Shown: positions 54,069 to 63,163 of the stretch, piece by piece | Position numbering within the stretch: position 1 is the first letter of the stretch | Layout: each line of letters begins with the position of its first letter | Source of the DNA: Rhodospirillaceae bacterium | Lineage (GTDB): Bacteria > Pseudomonadota > Alphaproteobacteria > GCA-2731375 | Reading direction: 5' to 3' | Length of the DNA stretch: 64,000 nucleotides | NCBI GenBank assembly: GCA_018660265.1 | Contig: JABJKS010000059.1 | Location: 1-64,000, forward strand | The notes under the pieces: model-generated | Databases searched by the model: none | What the model saw: only the letters and a program-made list of their open reading frames with translations | What the model was told of the DNA's origin: nothing | Made by a program: the position numbers and the translations under genes

Positions 54069-55089
54069 CGGATCGCAAACACGCCGCCTGGTGGCGGAGT
54101 GGGATTTCCTGCTTTCCTCTCTGCAAGGCTCGTCGCCTGAAAATCAGGTCGTCGCGGACGTTGCGGAACATATTCCCGTTACTGTGCTGTCAGGTTTCCT
54201 TGGGTCCGGTAAAACCACCATGCTGGCCCACCTGTTGCAGGGCGACCACGGCCAGAAGTTGGCAGCGGTGGTCAATGATGTGGGTGCCCTGAATATTGAT
54301 GCAGCCATGGTCGCGGACACCCAGGGCGATGTTATTCAATTGACCAACGGCTGCAGTTGTTGCGCCCTGGGCCCGGAATTGGCGCGCAGTCTTGAGCAAA
54401 TCTGCCGACAGGATAGCCCCCCCGACGGTATTGTGATTGAGGCCAGCGGCATTGCCGACCCGGCGGGCCTGGGCGTCGTTATCGCGGGGGGGGCGGGCAT
54501 CCGCCTGGATGGTATCGTCACAGTCATTGACGGCACCGCCCTGGCCAGATGGCTGGAACATCCGGCAACGGCAACGCTTTTTCAACGGCAATTGGATGCC
54601 GCTCATTTGTTGGTGTTGAATAAAGTGGACCTCATTGATGGCGATAAAATTATTGAAGCAACCAATCGCCTGGCGAATTTGGCCCCGGGTCGTCCAGTCA
54701 TCGCGACGGAACAGGGCCGGTTGGATCCTGAACTGGCCCTGGGGGCCGCCTATCGCGGTGCGCGGCCTGATCCGGGAAGCCATGGCCATGATGCCAGCGG
54801 CTTTTCAGCCCATAGCATCGAATTGAACCGGCCGGTCGAACGACGCCGCCTGGTGGCTGTGTTGGCCGATCTGCCCGCTGGGTTGATCCGCGTGAAAGGC
54901 TTTGTTGAAACATCGGATGCGCTCGGTCGCAAGCAGACGGTTCAGGCCGTTGGCCGCCTGTGGAGTATTGAACCGACGCGCCGGGATATCGATCCGCAAG
55001 TTAGTGATGCCCTGGTGCTCATCGGCCTCGCGGATCAAGCTGAAACCTGGTTGCCTGAATTCAAACAGGGCCTTCTTTCACAGCCCTGA
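54061..55089 (+). CDS. CobW/COG0523 family GTP-dependent metallochaperone
   Basis: A 342-residue G3E GTPase. The P-loop GFLGSGKTT is at 45-53, the metal-binding GCSCC motif at 97-101, the guanine-binding NKVD motif near 197, and a CobW C-terminal domain follows. About 40 non-conserved residues precede the GTPase domain. Translational coupling to the metal-dependent amidohydrolase suggests it delivers metal (often zinc) to that enzyme, which is an inference. Its 3' end overlaps the convergent EamA gene by 29 bases. Confidence 0.92.
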   Translation: MASGSQTRRLVAEWDFLLSSLQGSSPENQVVADVAEHIPVTVLSGFLGSGKTTMLAHLLQGDHGQKLAAVVNDVGALNIDAAMVADTQGDVIQLTNGCSCCALGPELARSLEQICRQDSPPDGIVIEASGIADPAGLGVVIAGGAGIRLDGIVTVIDGTALARWLEHPATATLFQRQLDAAHLLVLNKVDLIDGDKIIEATNRLANLAPGRPVIATEQGRLDPELALGAAYRGARPDPGSHGHDASGFSAHSIELNRPVERRRLVAVLADLPAGLIRVKGFVETSDALGRKQTVQAVGRLWSIEPTRRDIDPQVSDALVLIGLADQAETWLPEFKQGLLSQP

Positions 55090-56014
55090 GGTGGCGCCAG
55101 GGACGACCATCAATGGCGATTAGGCCAAGGCCGATCAGCGCCATGCCCGCCAGATGTTTCAGCAGCAGGATTTCATCCAGGAACAGTACGCCCAGCACAA
55201 TGGCGCAGACCGGCATCAAAAAGGTGACCAGCAACAGGTTGGTCGCCCCTGCCGTGGCCAGAATGCGGAAATAAAGAATATAGGCCAGGACCGTCGAGAG
55301 GATCGCCACGGCACAGAGCGCACTGATCGCGGCGAACGACGGCATGGGCAAAGTCCAGGGCTGATCGACAAACATCATCACCGGCACCAGAATGACGCTG
55401 GAGGCAACCACCTGTCCCGTCGCCGTTGTCAAGGGTGTCAGGCCCATGGCCCGAAACCGGCGGCCATAGACGCCTGCAAAACCATACGAGATAGCGGCGC
55501 CCAGACAGGCGCATTGGGCCAGAACAGCCATGCCCAGAATGCCCAGGGCATCGCTGCCGATCATCACAGCGACCCCGGCGAGACCGAAGATTACGCCTGC
55601 CAGGCGGCCCGGCGTCATGCGCTCATCCGGCGTGAACCAATGGGCAATTACAACAGTGAACAACGGCGTCGTTGCATTCAGGATTGATGCCAAGCCGGAG
55701 CCGATATGGGACTGCCCCCATACGATCAGGGAAAACGGCAGCACATTATTCAACAACCCCATGGCAAAGAAGGCCGTCCATAATTGTCTGGAATGCGGGA
55801 TCTTGTGTCCCATGGCCCGGCTGAGGGCATATAGGATTACAGCGGCCAGGGCGATGCGGCTGACAACCACGGTAAAGGTCGGCAGTTCCTTCACCGCAAC
55901 GCCGTTGAAAAAGAATGACACGCCCCAAAGCCCGGTCAACGCCAACAACATGGCCCATTCAAGGGCGCTCATTGCGTGGTTTGTCGGCTGGTTTATGTCT
56001 ACTGACCGGGTCAT
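55061..56014 (-). CDS. EamA/DMT family transporter
   Basis: A 317-residue protein with ten predicted helices in two EamA repeats, the first containing LTGLWGVSFFFNGVAVKELP. It is likely an inner-membrane metabolite exporter. The gene overlaps the 3' end of the CobW gene on the opposite strand by 29 bases, a convergent overlap that implies some antisense transcription. A 13-bp direct repeat (TGTTTTTGAATTC, twice, 56090-56116) lies upstream of it. Confidence 0.9.
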   Translation of the reverse strand: MTRSVDINQPTNHAMSALEWAMLLALTGLWGVSFFFNGVAVKELPTFTVVVSRIALAAVILYALSRAMGHKIPHSRQLWTAFFAMGLLNNVLPFSLIVWGQSHIGSGLASILNATTPLFTVVIAHWFTPDERMTPGRLAGVIFGLAGVAVMIGSDALGILGMAVLAQCACLGAAISYGFAGVYGRRFRAMGLTPLTTATGQVVASSVILVPVMMFVDQPWTLPMPSFAAISALCAVAILSTVLAYILYFRILATAGATNLLLVTFLMPVCAIVLGVLFLDEILLLKHLAGMALIGLGLIAIDGRPWRHLRAVKEGPV

Positions 56015-56122
56015 CGGCTTACCTTCACACGTACGTCGTCCATGAAGTCTGGTTAGACACCTGTCCTGTATTTGAGACTACCCATTTCTTGTTTTTGAAT
56101 TCCTGTTTTTGAATTCGGGCCA

Positions 56123-57343
56123 TCAAGCCGTTTCTTTGCGGCTCATCAAAAACCAGACCTCGGTCGCGCCCAGTCCCTTGACGTCCACTGTGCCTTGATG
56201 TTCGCAGTGGAATTGATCCTTTAAGAGCTCATAAGTGGCTTGTGTGATTTGAATGGCGCCGGGTTGGCCATGCGATTCCATGCGGGAAGCTGTATTTACA
56301 GCCTCGCCCCAAAGATCATAGCTAAATTTGCGCCGGCCAATGACGCCGGCCACCGCAGGGCCCGAATTAATGCCGTAGCGTAAGTTCAGTTTATGGCCAC
56401 TGAATTCGTGGCTGTTCATGTATTCGCGCATTTCCAGGGCCATGGCAGCCAAGGCTTGGGCGTGATCTGTCCGGGGTCGTGGGACACCTGCGGCAACCAT
56501 GTAACAATCACCAATGGTTTTGATTTTTTCCAGGCCGTATTTATCGGTAAGTACATCCATCTGGCTGAACACTTCGTTCAACATCTTGACCAATTCTTTC
56601 GGAGACATAGTGGCGGATAGCAGCGTGAAATCGACCACGTCGGCAAATAGGATGCTGGTGCTTTCAAATTGATCGGCGATGGTGCGCTGTTGGTCCCGCA
56701 ACAGAGCGACGATTTCCTTGGGCAGTATGTTTAGCAACAAAGATTCCGATTGGGACTGGAATTCATTCTTTCGCAGAACGAAGTAATAGACCATGGAGAA
56801 AACAAACGCGGAAACTCCAACCAGATTGATCACGAAAAAAAATGTCAGCCAATTGGTAGAAAGGGATGAGGTATAGTTAAGGTAGGGCTGTATCAGGCCG
56901 CCGATAACGACCAGAGCAATGAATGCGCCGAACCAATACGGTGCCCGGCGAGGTTCATCAAACAACATTGCGCCCATGGGACAAATCAATGCCCATATTA
57001 TGACGGCACTACCCGGCACAAATCCACCTAAGGACAGCATCAACAGATTTGGCAGTAATAAGATCAGGGTCAATTGGCTAAAGCGGAAAAACTGGTAACG
57101 CCGGGTCAGACCAAAATGCGTGATGCTTAAAACAGAGAAAATGCCATAAGAAAACGGGATCATGCCGGCCAAGCGTTCCCCAAGGGCAAAATACATAGCT
57201 CCCCAGCCCAGGCCCGCGAAGACAAAAGGCACAGCGCAAACCACAAGCAGGGATTTATTGAGGCGGATATCGTTTTCATCCGCCGGATCGGCGCCTATTA
57301 AGGTCAGCCAAACGAACCATTTCTGCAAGACTTTGGACATCAA
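56123..57343 (-). CDS. Membrane-bound class III adenylate cyclase
   Basis: A 406-residue protein. About six helices occupy residues 25-190, followed by a class III cyclase domain (about 220-400). Metal-binding aspartates lie in ILFADVVDFT and TIGDCYM. The adenine-specifying Lys (KIKTIGD) and Asp (YDLWGEAVNTASRM) are in place, as is the transition-state Arg. It makes cAMP at the membrane. No HAMP domain is visible between the parts. It is monocistronic and downstream of the CitE-like gene in the same direction, 11 bases away. Confidence 0.92.
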   Translation of the reverse strand: MMSKVLQKWFVWLTLIGADPADENDIRLNKSLLVVCAVPFVFAGLGWGAMYFALGERLAGMIPFSYGIFSVLSITHFGLTRRYQFFRFSQLTLILLLPNLLMLSLGGFVPGSAVIIWALICPMGAMLFDEPRRAPYWFGAFIALVVIGGLIQPYLNYTSSLSTNWLTFFFVINLVGVSAFVFSMVYYFVLRKNEFQSQSESLLLNILPKEIVALLRDQQRTIADQFESTSILFADVVDFTLLSATMSPKELVKMLNEVFSQMDVLTDKYGLEKIKTIGDCYMVAAGVPRPRTDHAQALAAMALEMREYMNSHEFSGHKLNLRYGINSGPAVAGVIGRRKFSYDLWGEAVNTASRMESHGQPGAIQITQATYELLKDQFHCEHQGTVDVKGLGATEVWFLMSRKETA

Positions 57344-57354
57344 ATAGGCTCGGT

Positions 57355-58245
57355 CTAATTTGAGACCCGTTCGGCGATGGCCAGAATGCGGTTCATTTCC
57401 CGTAAAACCGGTTTTTCAATCAGCTTACCGTCAACCACCACAAGGCCCGTATCGGCATCTGCGAAGGCCTGCAGAATACGCCGGGCGTGGGCGACCTGGA
57501 CCTCGTCCGGCGTGAAGACAGCATTGAGGATGGGGATTTGTTTCGGATGGATAGAACCTTTGCCGCTAAAACCCAAATCCCGTGCCATGCTCGCCTCCCG
57601 CTCCATGCCCGCCAAATCCTCCAAATCCAGATAGGGCACGTCGATGGCGTCGATGCCCTGGGAGGCAGCCGCATGCACGATGCGGGAGCGGGCATAAAGC
57701 AACGGCTCCCAGGCATTTTGGCATCGCAGTTCCGCCGCCATATCGACGCCGCCGAAAAACAGCGCATCGATGCGTGAGGATGCCCGCGCGATGTCATGCA
57801 CCGCTTCCAACCCCGCATTGGTCTCGATGATCACATGCAGGCGGGTGGGATGGCCACGTTCGGTAAGGAGATCATCAAGCCAGACAATCTCATCCGGGCT
57901 TTTCACCTTGGGCAGCATCAGGGCAGGCGGCGGTGTGTCCGTCGCCAGGACGGCCTGCACATCGGCCAGACCGAACGCTTCCCGCAGACAGTTGATGCGT
58001 ACGATACGCTCCACACCGTCGTTGGCACCATCGCCGGTACCATCACCGGTATGGGGTTCGGCAAACAACGCCAGGCCTTTCGCCCGCGCCTCCGCCTTGT
58101 CCTTGGGGGCGATGCCGTCCTCCAACTCCACGCAAACAATATCGGTGCCGCAGGCCAGTGCCTTGGGAAACATATCCGGGCGCAGGCCCGGGGAAAATAT
58201 GAAGCTACGTCGTGGACGTACCATACGTTCGGTTTGTTGGTTCAT
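57355..58245 (-). CDS. HpcH/HpaI aldolase/CitE-like lyase
   Basis: A 296-residue TIM-barrel protein of the citrate lyase beta-subunit-like family. It begins RPRRSFIFSPGLRPDMFPKAL, has ELEDGIAPKDKAEAR (metal-binding Glu/Asp), MLPKVKSP and a second metal site in FFGGVDMAAEL. Stand-alone CitE-like proteins cleave or thioester-hydrolyse malyl-, citramalyl- or beta-methylmalyl-CoA. The longer frame up to 58341 is not conserved-looking; AGAGG precedes the ATG at 58245. It is divergent from the FAD oxidoreductase gene. Confidence 0.9.
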   Translation of the reverse strand: MNQQTERMVRPRRSFIFSPGLRPDMFPKALACGTDIVCVELEDGIAPKDKAEARAKGLALFAEPHTGDGTGDGANDGVERIVRINCLREAFGLADVQAVLATDTPPPALMLPKVKSPDEIVWLDDLLTERGHPTRLHVIIETNAGLEAVHDIARASSRIDALFFGGVDMAAELRCQNAWEPLLYARSRIVHAAASQGIDAIDVPYLDLEDLAGMEREASMARDLGFSGKGSIHPKQIPILNAVFTPDEVQVAHARRILQAFADADTGLVVVDGKLIEKPVLREMNRILAIAERVSN

Positions 58246-58367
58246 TGGGCGTCTACCTCTACTAATTCGTTGCCTGCAGATTATAGGATTATGATTTTTC
58301 TGTCCCTGGGTTTGTGGTGGATTGCTGATTGGTGCTAGCATTATATCTTGCGGGCAAAGAAGGATGA

Positions 58368-59834
58368 ATGATCATGAGCGGCGAAAATTTTTCCAATACC
58401 ATTGGCAGTGAACGGGGCACGGAAATTTTTGGCGGCGGCGAGGCCAAGACACCTCGGCGAGCGCGTCCGGCAAAAACCATTCAGGAAGCGGCACGGGAAA
58501 CCCCGGTATTTGCCGAGACGGATGTCCTGGTGGTTGGCGGCGGGCCATCGGGCACGGCAGCTGCCATCGCTGCCGGGCGTTTGGGTGCCGATGTTACCTT
58601 GGTGGAGCGCTATAATCATCTGGGCGGCTTGTCCACGGGCGGTCTGGTCATCTGGATCGACCGGATGTCCGATTGGAATGGCCAGCAGGTAATCTGCGGC
58701 CTCGCCAAGGACTTTCTGGACCGCCTGCCAGGCGATGCGGTAGCTGGGCCGGCACGCACGGATTGGGGCAAATCCGATGCGGCAACAGCGGCCTATTGGG
58801 CCCAGCGTACGGCGGCCTTCCACGGTATCGTTACGTGGTCCCCGACCATTGACCCGGAGGCTATGAAGACCTTGTCCATGCAAATGGCGCTGGAGCAAAA
58901 AGTGCGATTAACCTTCCACGCCTATGCGGTTGATCCCATTGTCGAGGACGGCGTCATGCGTGGTGCCATTTTTGAAAGCAAGGAAGGCCGCCAGGCGATC
59001 CTGGCCAAAACTGTCATCGACACCACGGGTGATGCTGATCTGCTGGCCCGGGCCGGTCTGTCGTTCGAGACTGACAGCGACCCGACCGATATTCATTCCT
59101 GCATCAATACAGCCTTTATGATCGGCGGCGTCGATATGGCACGCTGGTTGGACTTCAAGGCCAACGATGAACAGGGTTTCAAGGAATTCATGAACCTGGG
59201 CCGGGGAAAATTGCAATATTTTGAAAAGCCGTTCGTCTCCTGGCGGGACGACATTGCTTTGTTCATGGGGCCCCGCCTGGCAGGTTACAGCGCCGTGGAT
59301 GTTGAGGATTTGAGCGCCGTTGAAATCCGTTCCCGCCAGCTTACCGTTGGTCATGTGGAGACCTATCGCCAGCACGCACCGGGTTTTGAGAACGCCTTCC
59401 TGATGTTGGGCGCGCCGCAGATCGGCGTACGTCATAGCCGCCGTATGGAGGGATTGAACAAAGTTGTCCGGGCCCAATGGGACGGCGGTAAAGTCTGGGA
59501 TGACGAGGTTGGTGTTTCAACCTCCCTGGCACCCAAATTCCCGAATATTTCCGTGCCCTATGGTGCCTTGGTGCCGGCGGGTATTGATGGGGTGTTGGCC
59601 GCAGGCCGGCACATCGCCTGCGATACCTCCTCGCACTCGTTCCTCCGTGAAGTGCCGCAATGCTGGCTGACCGGGCATGCAGCCGGCGTCGCCGGTGCCC
59701 TGGCGGCCAATGCGGGGATCCAGCCGCGGGCAGTGGAACCCCGCCTGATCCAACGGGAATTATTGCGCCAGGGCGCCTATCTGTCGCCGTCTATTCAGGC
59801 AGTGTCAGGCTCCGGCACGAAAGCGGCGGAATAA
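58368..59834 (+). CDS. FAD-dependent oxidoreductase
   Basis: A 488-residue flavoprotein. The FAD-binding fold starts with VLVVGGGPSGTAAAIAAGRLGADVTLVER near residue 52 and continues with the GGLSTGG motif of the FAD_oxidored family. A second segment, IDTTGDADLLARAG, fits the same group. The first 50 residues are polar and not conserved. Substrates in this family are largely unknown. AAGAAGG precedes two close ATGs (58368 and 58374). It is convergent with rhlE. Confidence 0.88.
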   Translation: MIMSGENFSNTIGSERGTEIFGGGEAKTPRRARPAKTIQEAARETPVFAETDVLVVGGGPSGTAAAIAAGRLGADVTLVERYNHLGGLSTGGLVIWIDRMSDWNGQQVICGLAKDFLDRLPGDAVAGPARTDWGKSDAATAAYWAQRTAAFHGIVTWSPTIDPEAMKTLSMQMALEQKVRLTFHAYAVDPIVEDGVMRGAIFESKEGRQAILAKTVIDTTGDADLLARAGLSFETDSDPTDIHSCINTAFMIGGVDMARWLDFKANDEQGFKEFMNLGRGKLQYFEKPFVSWRDDIALFMGPRLAGYSAVDVEDLSAVEIRSRQLTVGHVETYRQHAPGFENAFLMLGAPQIGVRHSRRMEGLNKVVRAQWDGGKVWDDEVGVSTSLAPKFPNISVPYGALVPAGIDGVLAAGRHIACDTSSHSFLREVPQCWLTGHAAGVAGALAANAGIQPRAVEPRLIQRELLRQGAYLSPSIQAVSGSGTKAAE

Positions 59835-59842
59835 AACCAGCG

Positions 59843-61114
59843 TTAGGCTGCCTTGGCAGTCCCGCGCCCAGCGCTCTGCCGTCCGCGATTATCGTTGCGG
59901 GGCCGGCGATTGGGACGATTGGGGCGCTTTTTACCCTGGGACGGACGTTGGGCCGGGCTTGTATCATTGGCAATATCGGCGGCGTGGTAGGGATGATCTT
60001 CCATCACCGGTACGTTTTGGCGAATGACTTTTTCGATGTCCCGCAGATAGGCCCGTTCTTCGTGATCGCACAACGAAATAGCCATGCCGCCCGCTCCGGC
60101 ACGGGCCGTGCGCCCGATGCGATGCACATAACTTTCCGGCTCGTTCGGTAGTTCGAAATTGATGACGTGGGTTACGCCTTCCACATCAATGCCACGGGCG
60201 GCGATATCCGTTGCCACCAAGGCCCGCAATTTGCCGTCACGAAAGCCTTTTAGGGCGCGCTGACGGGCGTTCTGGGTTTTGTTGCCGTGGATGGCATCGG
60301 CGTCGATGCCGCATTGGTTCAAATGCTTGGCGACCCGGTTGGCACCATGTTTGGTACGGGTGAAGACCAGTACGCGCTTGATGTCTTCATTGCTTAACAA
60401 GTCGCTCAACAGGGCGCGTTTCTTGTCTTTGGCGACGAACAGCACTTGTTGTTGCACTTTTTCCGCTGTTGTTGCCGCCGGTGCGGCTTCAACCTTCACC
60501 GGATCATTCAGCAGGCCATCCGCCAGGCCTTGCACGGATTTCGGCATGGTGGCAGAGAACAACATGGTCTGACGCCGTTTCGGCACGGCGGCTATGATTT
60601 TCTTCACATCACGGACAAAGCCCATGTCGAGCATACGGTCCGCTTCATCCAGAATGAAAACCTCAACTGCGTCCAGCCGCACATGGCCCTGGTTCATCAG
60701 GTCCAGCAGGCGGCCCGGTGTTGCCACCAGCACATGCAGGCCCTTGGCCAGGGCTTGGATCTGCGGGCGGATGGACACACCGCCGAAGACCACGGCCGAA
60801 CGCATGCCCAGATGTCGGCTGTAGCCGCGAATGCTGTCGTTAATCTGCCCCGCCAACTCGCGCGTGGGTGCCAGGATCAGGGCCCTGGGTTTGCCACGTA
60901 CGGGCTGGCTGGTGTCATCTGCCAAACGGTGCAGCAGGGGCAGCGCGAACGCTGCTGTTTTGCCGGTACCTGTCTGGGCCACACCCAGTAGATCGTGACC
61001 TTGAAGCAGGGGCGGAATGGCTTTCGCCTGGATCGGCGTAGGAGTCGTGTAACCTTCGTCCTCAATCGCGCGGAGGATCGGCTGGGCCAGTTCAAGGCCC
61101 GCAAAATTCGTCAT
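59843..61114 (-). CDS. rhlE: DEAD-box ATP-dependent RNA helicase, RhlE type
   Basis: A 423-residue RNA helicase. It shows the Q-motif ([17 protein letters not shown]), Walker [13 protein letters not shown] box ([10 protein letters not shown]), SAT, and [10 protein letters not shown] motif VI. A basic tail rich in Arg, Asn, Gln and Gly follows ([14 protein letters not shown]). Such proteins remodel ribosomal or degradosomal RNA, often at low temperature. The 306-base upstream region may carry a regulated leader. Confidence 0.93.
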   Translation of the reverse strand: MTNFAGLELAQPILRAIEDEGYTTPTPIQAKAIPPLLQGHDLLGVAQTGTGKTAAFALPLLHRLADDTSQPVRGKPRALILAPTRELAGQINDSIRGYSRHLGMRSAVVFGGVSIRPQIQALAKGLHVLVATPGRLLDLMNQGHVRLDAVEVFILDEADRMLDMGFVRDVKKIIAAVPKRRQTMLFSATMPKSVQGLADGLLNDPVKVEAAPAATTAEKVQQQVLFVAKDKKRALLSDLLSNEDIKRVLVFTRTKHGANRVAKHLNQCGIDADAIHGNKTQNARQRALKGFRDGKLRALVATDIAARGIDVEGVTHVINFELPNEPESYVHRIGRTARAGAGGMAISLCDHEERAYLRDIEKVIRQNVPVMEDHPYHAADIANDTSPAQRPSQGKKRPNRPNRRPRNDNRGRQSAGRGTAKAA

Positions 61115-61420
61115 GTATTATGTATCTTTCTCAACAAACATTATGGCGCTTCGCCCCAACTATTTGGTGCGGTGAGCGTGTAAGCACGGCAAACGCCATG
61201 CCGACGTGGCCTGCCCAACACCAGAATTATTTCGGTATCGGCAACGGCTCGTCTATCGAAACGCCCAGATTTGTCGGAATCAAAATTGGTGGGTTTGATA
61301 GTTTATCAAACCGAAATACGATGCTTATCGACCGTAAAGGGGAGTGTCGCTGCCGCCCATAAAGCAAATTATTGTTGCAAAGTCAAGGTAATTTCATTTG
61401 GGCGTATTTTAGCAGATTTC
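61115..61420. other. Intergenic region upstream of rhlE with a perfect 9-bp hairpin
   Basis: 306 bases without a convincing gene. At 61292-61312 GGTTTGATA pairs with TATCAAACC across a GTT loop. On the minus strand it is followed by a short TTTT, so it could end the small-gene transcript or lie in the rhlE leader. The rhlE promoter must lie here but is not identified. Confidence 0.5.
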
Positions 61421-61651
61421 TTAAACTCTGGCGATGTCCGTGATTTTGGCACGGCGCTGACCGGAACGCTGGGCAATTTCGTTGTCTTGATCTTCAATTG
61501 CGGTGCGGGCCAGGTCATCAATGGTGTCGCCAAAAGATTGATCCAGCAAATCGTTCGAAATGCGCCGGTTCGACGTGACCGAGCCGTCCTCGTACGTCAC
61601 ATTGAACATCATGTATACGGCACTTTTGCCCTTGGGCTTTTTACGAGCCAT
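61421..61651 (-). CDS. Small conserved protein of unknown function
   Basis: A 76-residue protein beginning MARKKPKGKSAVYMMFNV, preceded by a strong GGAGG. It has a basic N-terminus, a beta-strand-like YMMFNVTYEDGSVTSNRR segment and an acidic helix (DTIDDLARTAIEDQDNEIA) ending in a basic patch. No membrane segment or metal motif is present. It looks like a cytoplasmic nucleic-acid or protein-binding factor, but that is a guess. The frame extends to 61861, yet the ribosome site and composition support the short form. Confidence 0.75.
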   Translation of the reverse strand: MARKKPKGKSAVYMMFNVTYEDGSVTSNRRISNDLLDQSFGDTIDDLARTAIEDQDNEIAQRSGQRRAKITDIARV

Positions 61652-61945
61652 GTCTCGGCCTCCATTGAAACGGGACAAACGCACGGCCAAATAGCCAAAA
61701 CCTTGTCGCACTGATCTAAAATTACTGGTGGGTTGCCCCAGCCCCCCATAACTCAAAAGAGTTACTCTACGACCTTCTCCAGCTTTCGCCTCAGCTTCCA
61801 CTATTGTGCCGTATTTGCGCGCCTTGATATCCTCTATGGGGCGGAAGGGCAACAAATTCATTTATTCTCATGCTGCCGCCCTTCGAAAACCCACGAAATT
61901 GCTTTAGGCTTATCCTTCCTGTCTTGATTTGAAATCAGGTGCTCC

Positions 61946-63163
61946 ATGGATATGAGCTTCAGTGCGGAAGATGCGGCGTTTCGGGCCGAGGTGCGACGCT
62001 ATTTAGCGGAGGCAACACCTCCCCGTCTGAAATACAAGGTGGAAAACGGCATAGAGATGCAGCGCGACGATGTCGTCGGGTGGCATAAAACCCTACACAA
62101 AAAGGGCTGGGTCGCGCCGAACTGGCCAGCCGAATATGGTGGTCCGGGTTGGAGCCTGACGCAGAAATATATCTATGATGAAGAACTGGGACTGGCCGGT
62201 GCACCCCGCCTGGTGGTGTTCGGTATCAATATGTGCGGCCCGGTCTTGATTGGCTTCGGCACCGAGGCGCAGAAACAGAAATTCCTGCCCCCCATGCTGT
62301 CGGGGGAACATATTTGGTGTCAGGGCTATTCCGAGCCTGAGGCGGGATCAGATCTGGCCTCCCTACGGACCATGGCGGTGCGGGAGGGGGATGAATGGGT
62401 CATCAACGGGGTGAAAACCTGGACCACCAAGGCGCACTGGTCCGATTGGTGTTTTCTATTGGCGCGGACCAGTACGGAAGGCCGGAAACAGGAAGGTATC
62501 AGTTTCATTCTGGTGGATCTGAAAACCCCGGGGATAGAGATCAGGCCGATTTATCTTCTCGATGGCCTGCATGAAACCAACATGGTCTATTTCACGGACG
62601 TACGGGTGCCGGTTGAGAATACGGTGGGCGAAATTCACAAAGGCTGGTCCATCGGCAAATATCTCCTCGCCCATGAACGCATGTCTGGCGGCTCACTCGG
62701 TCATCAGAAAACCCTGCTACGGCAATTGAAACAGATCGCCGGTCAGGACGAAGTTGTGGGCGGCAAACCCTTGGCCAAAGACCCGGCGTTTGCGCAGAAA
62801 ATCGCGACGATCGAGCTGGAGTTGCGAACTCTGGAGGCCTTTAACATGCGGGCCATCGACAAATTTTCCAAAGATGGAGAATTGGGCAGCAAGGCCCTGG
62901 GGGTCGAAGCGAATATCTTTAAGATGCGCAGCACCGAAATCCATCAGCGCCTGACCGAGTTGAAGGTAGAGGCGATTGGTCAATACGCCATGCCGAACCA
63001 GATGGCGGCCCTGAAGGAAGGTTGGAACGAGCCAGCCGTGGGGGCTGAATATGCCAACGGTTGCATGCCGGCCTACTTGCATTTTCGCAAACTTTCGATT
63101 TACTCCGGCTCCAACGAGATACAGCACGACATCATTGCCAAGGCGCATTTAGGATTAAAATAA
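61946..63163 (+). CDS. Acyl-CoA dehydrogenase
   Basis: A 405-residue flavoprotein. It has the N-terminal helical domain, the WCQGYSEPEAGSDLASL FAD/substrate signature near residue 125, the middle WTTKAHW beta-domain, and the C-terminal helical domain ending YSGSNEIQHDIIAKAHLGL. It oxidises an acyl-CoA to the enoyl-CoA and passes electrons to ETF. The stop overlaps the start of the quinone-reductase gene (TAATG), so the two are co-translated. Confidence 0.94.
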   Translation: MDMSFSAEDAAFRAEVRRYLAEATPPRLKYKVENGIEMQRDDVVGWHKTLHKKGWVAPNWPAEYGGPGWSLTQKYIYDEELGLAGAPRLVVFGINMCGPVLIGFGTEAQKQKFLPPMLSGEHIWCQGYSEPEAGSDLASLRTMAVREGDEWVINGVKTWTTKAHWSDWCFLLARTSTEGRKQEGISFILVDLKTPGIEIRPIYLLDGLHETNMVYFTDVRVPVENTVGEIHKGWSIGKYLLAHERMSGGSLGHQKTLLRQLKQIAGQDEVVGGKPLAKDPAFAQKIATIELELRTLEAFNMRAIDKFSKDGELGSKALGVEANIFKMRSTEIHQRLTELKVEAIGQYAMPNQMAALKEGWNEPAVGAEYANGCMPAYLHFRKLSIYSGSNEIQHDIIAKAHLGLK

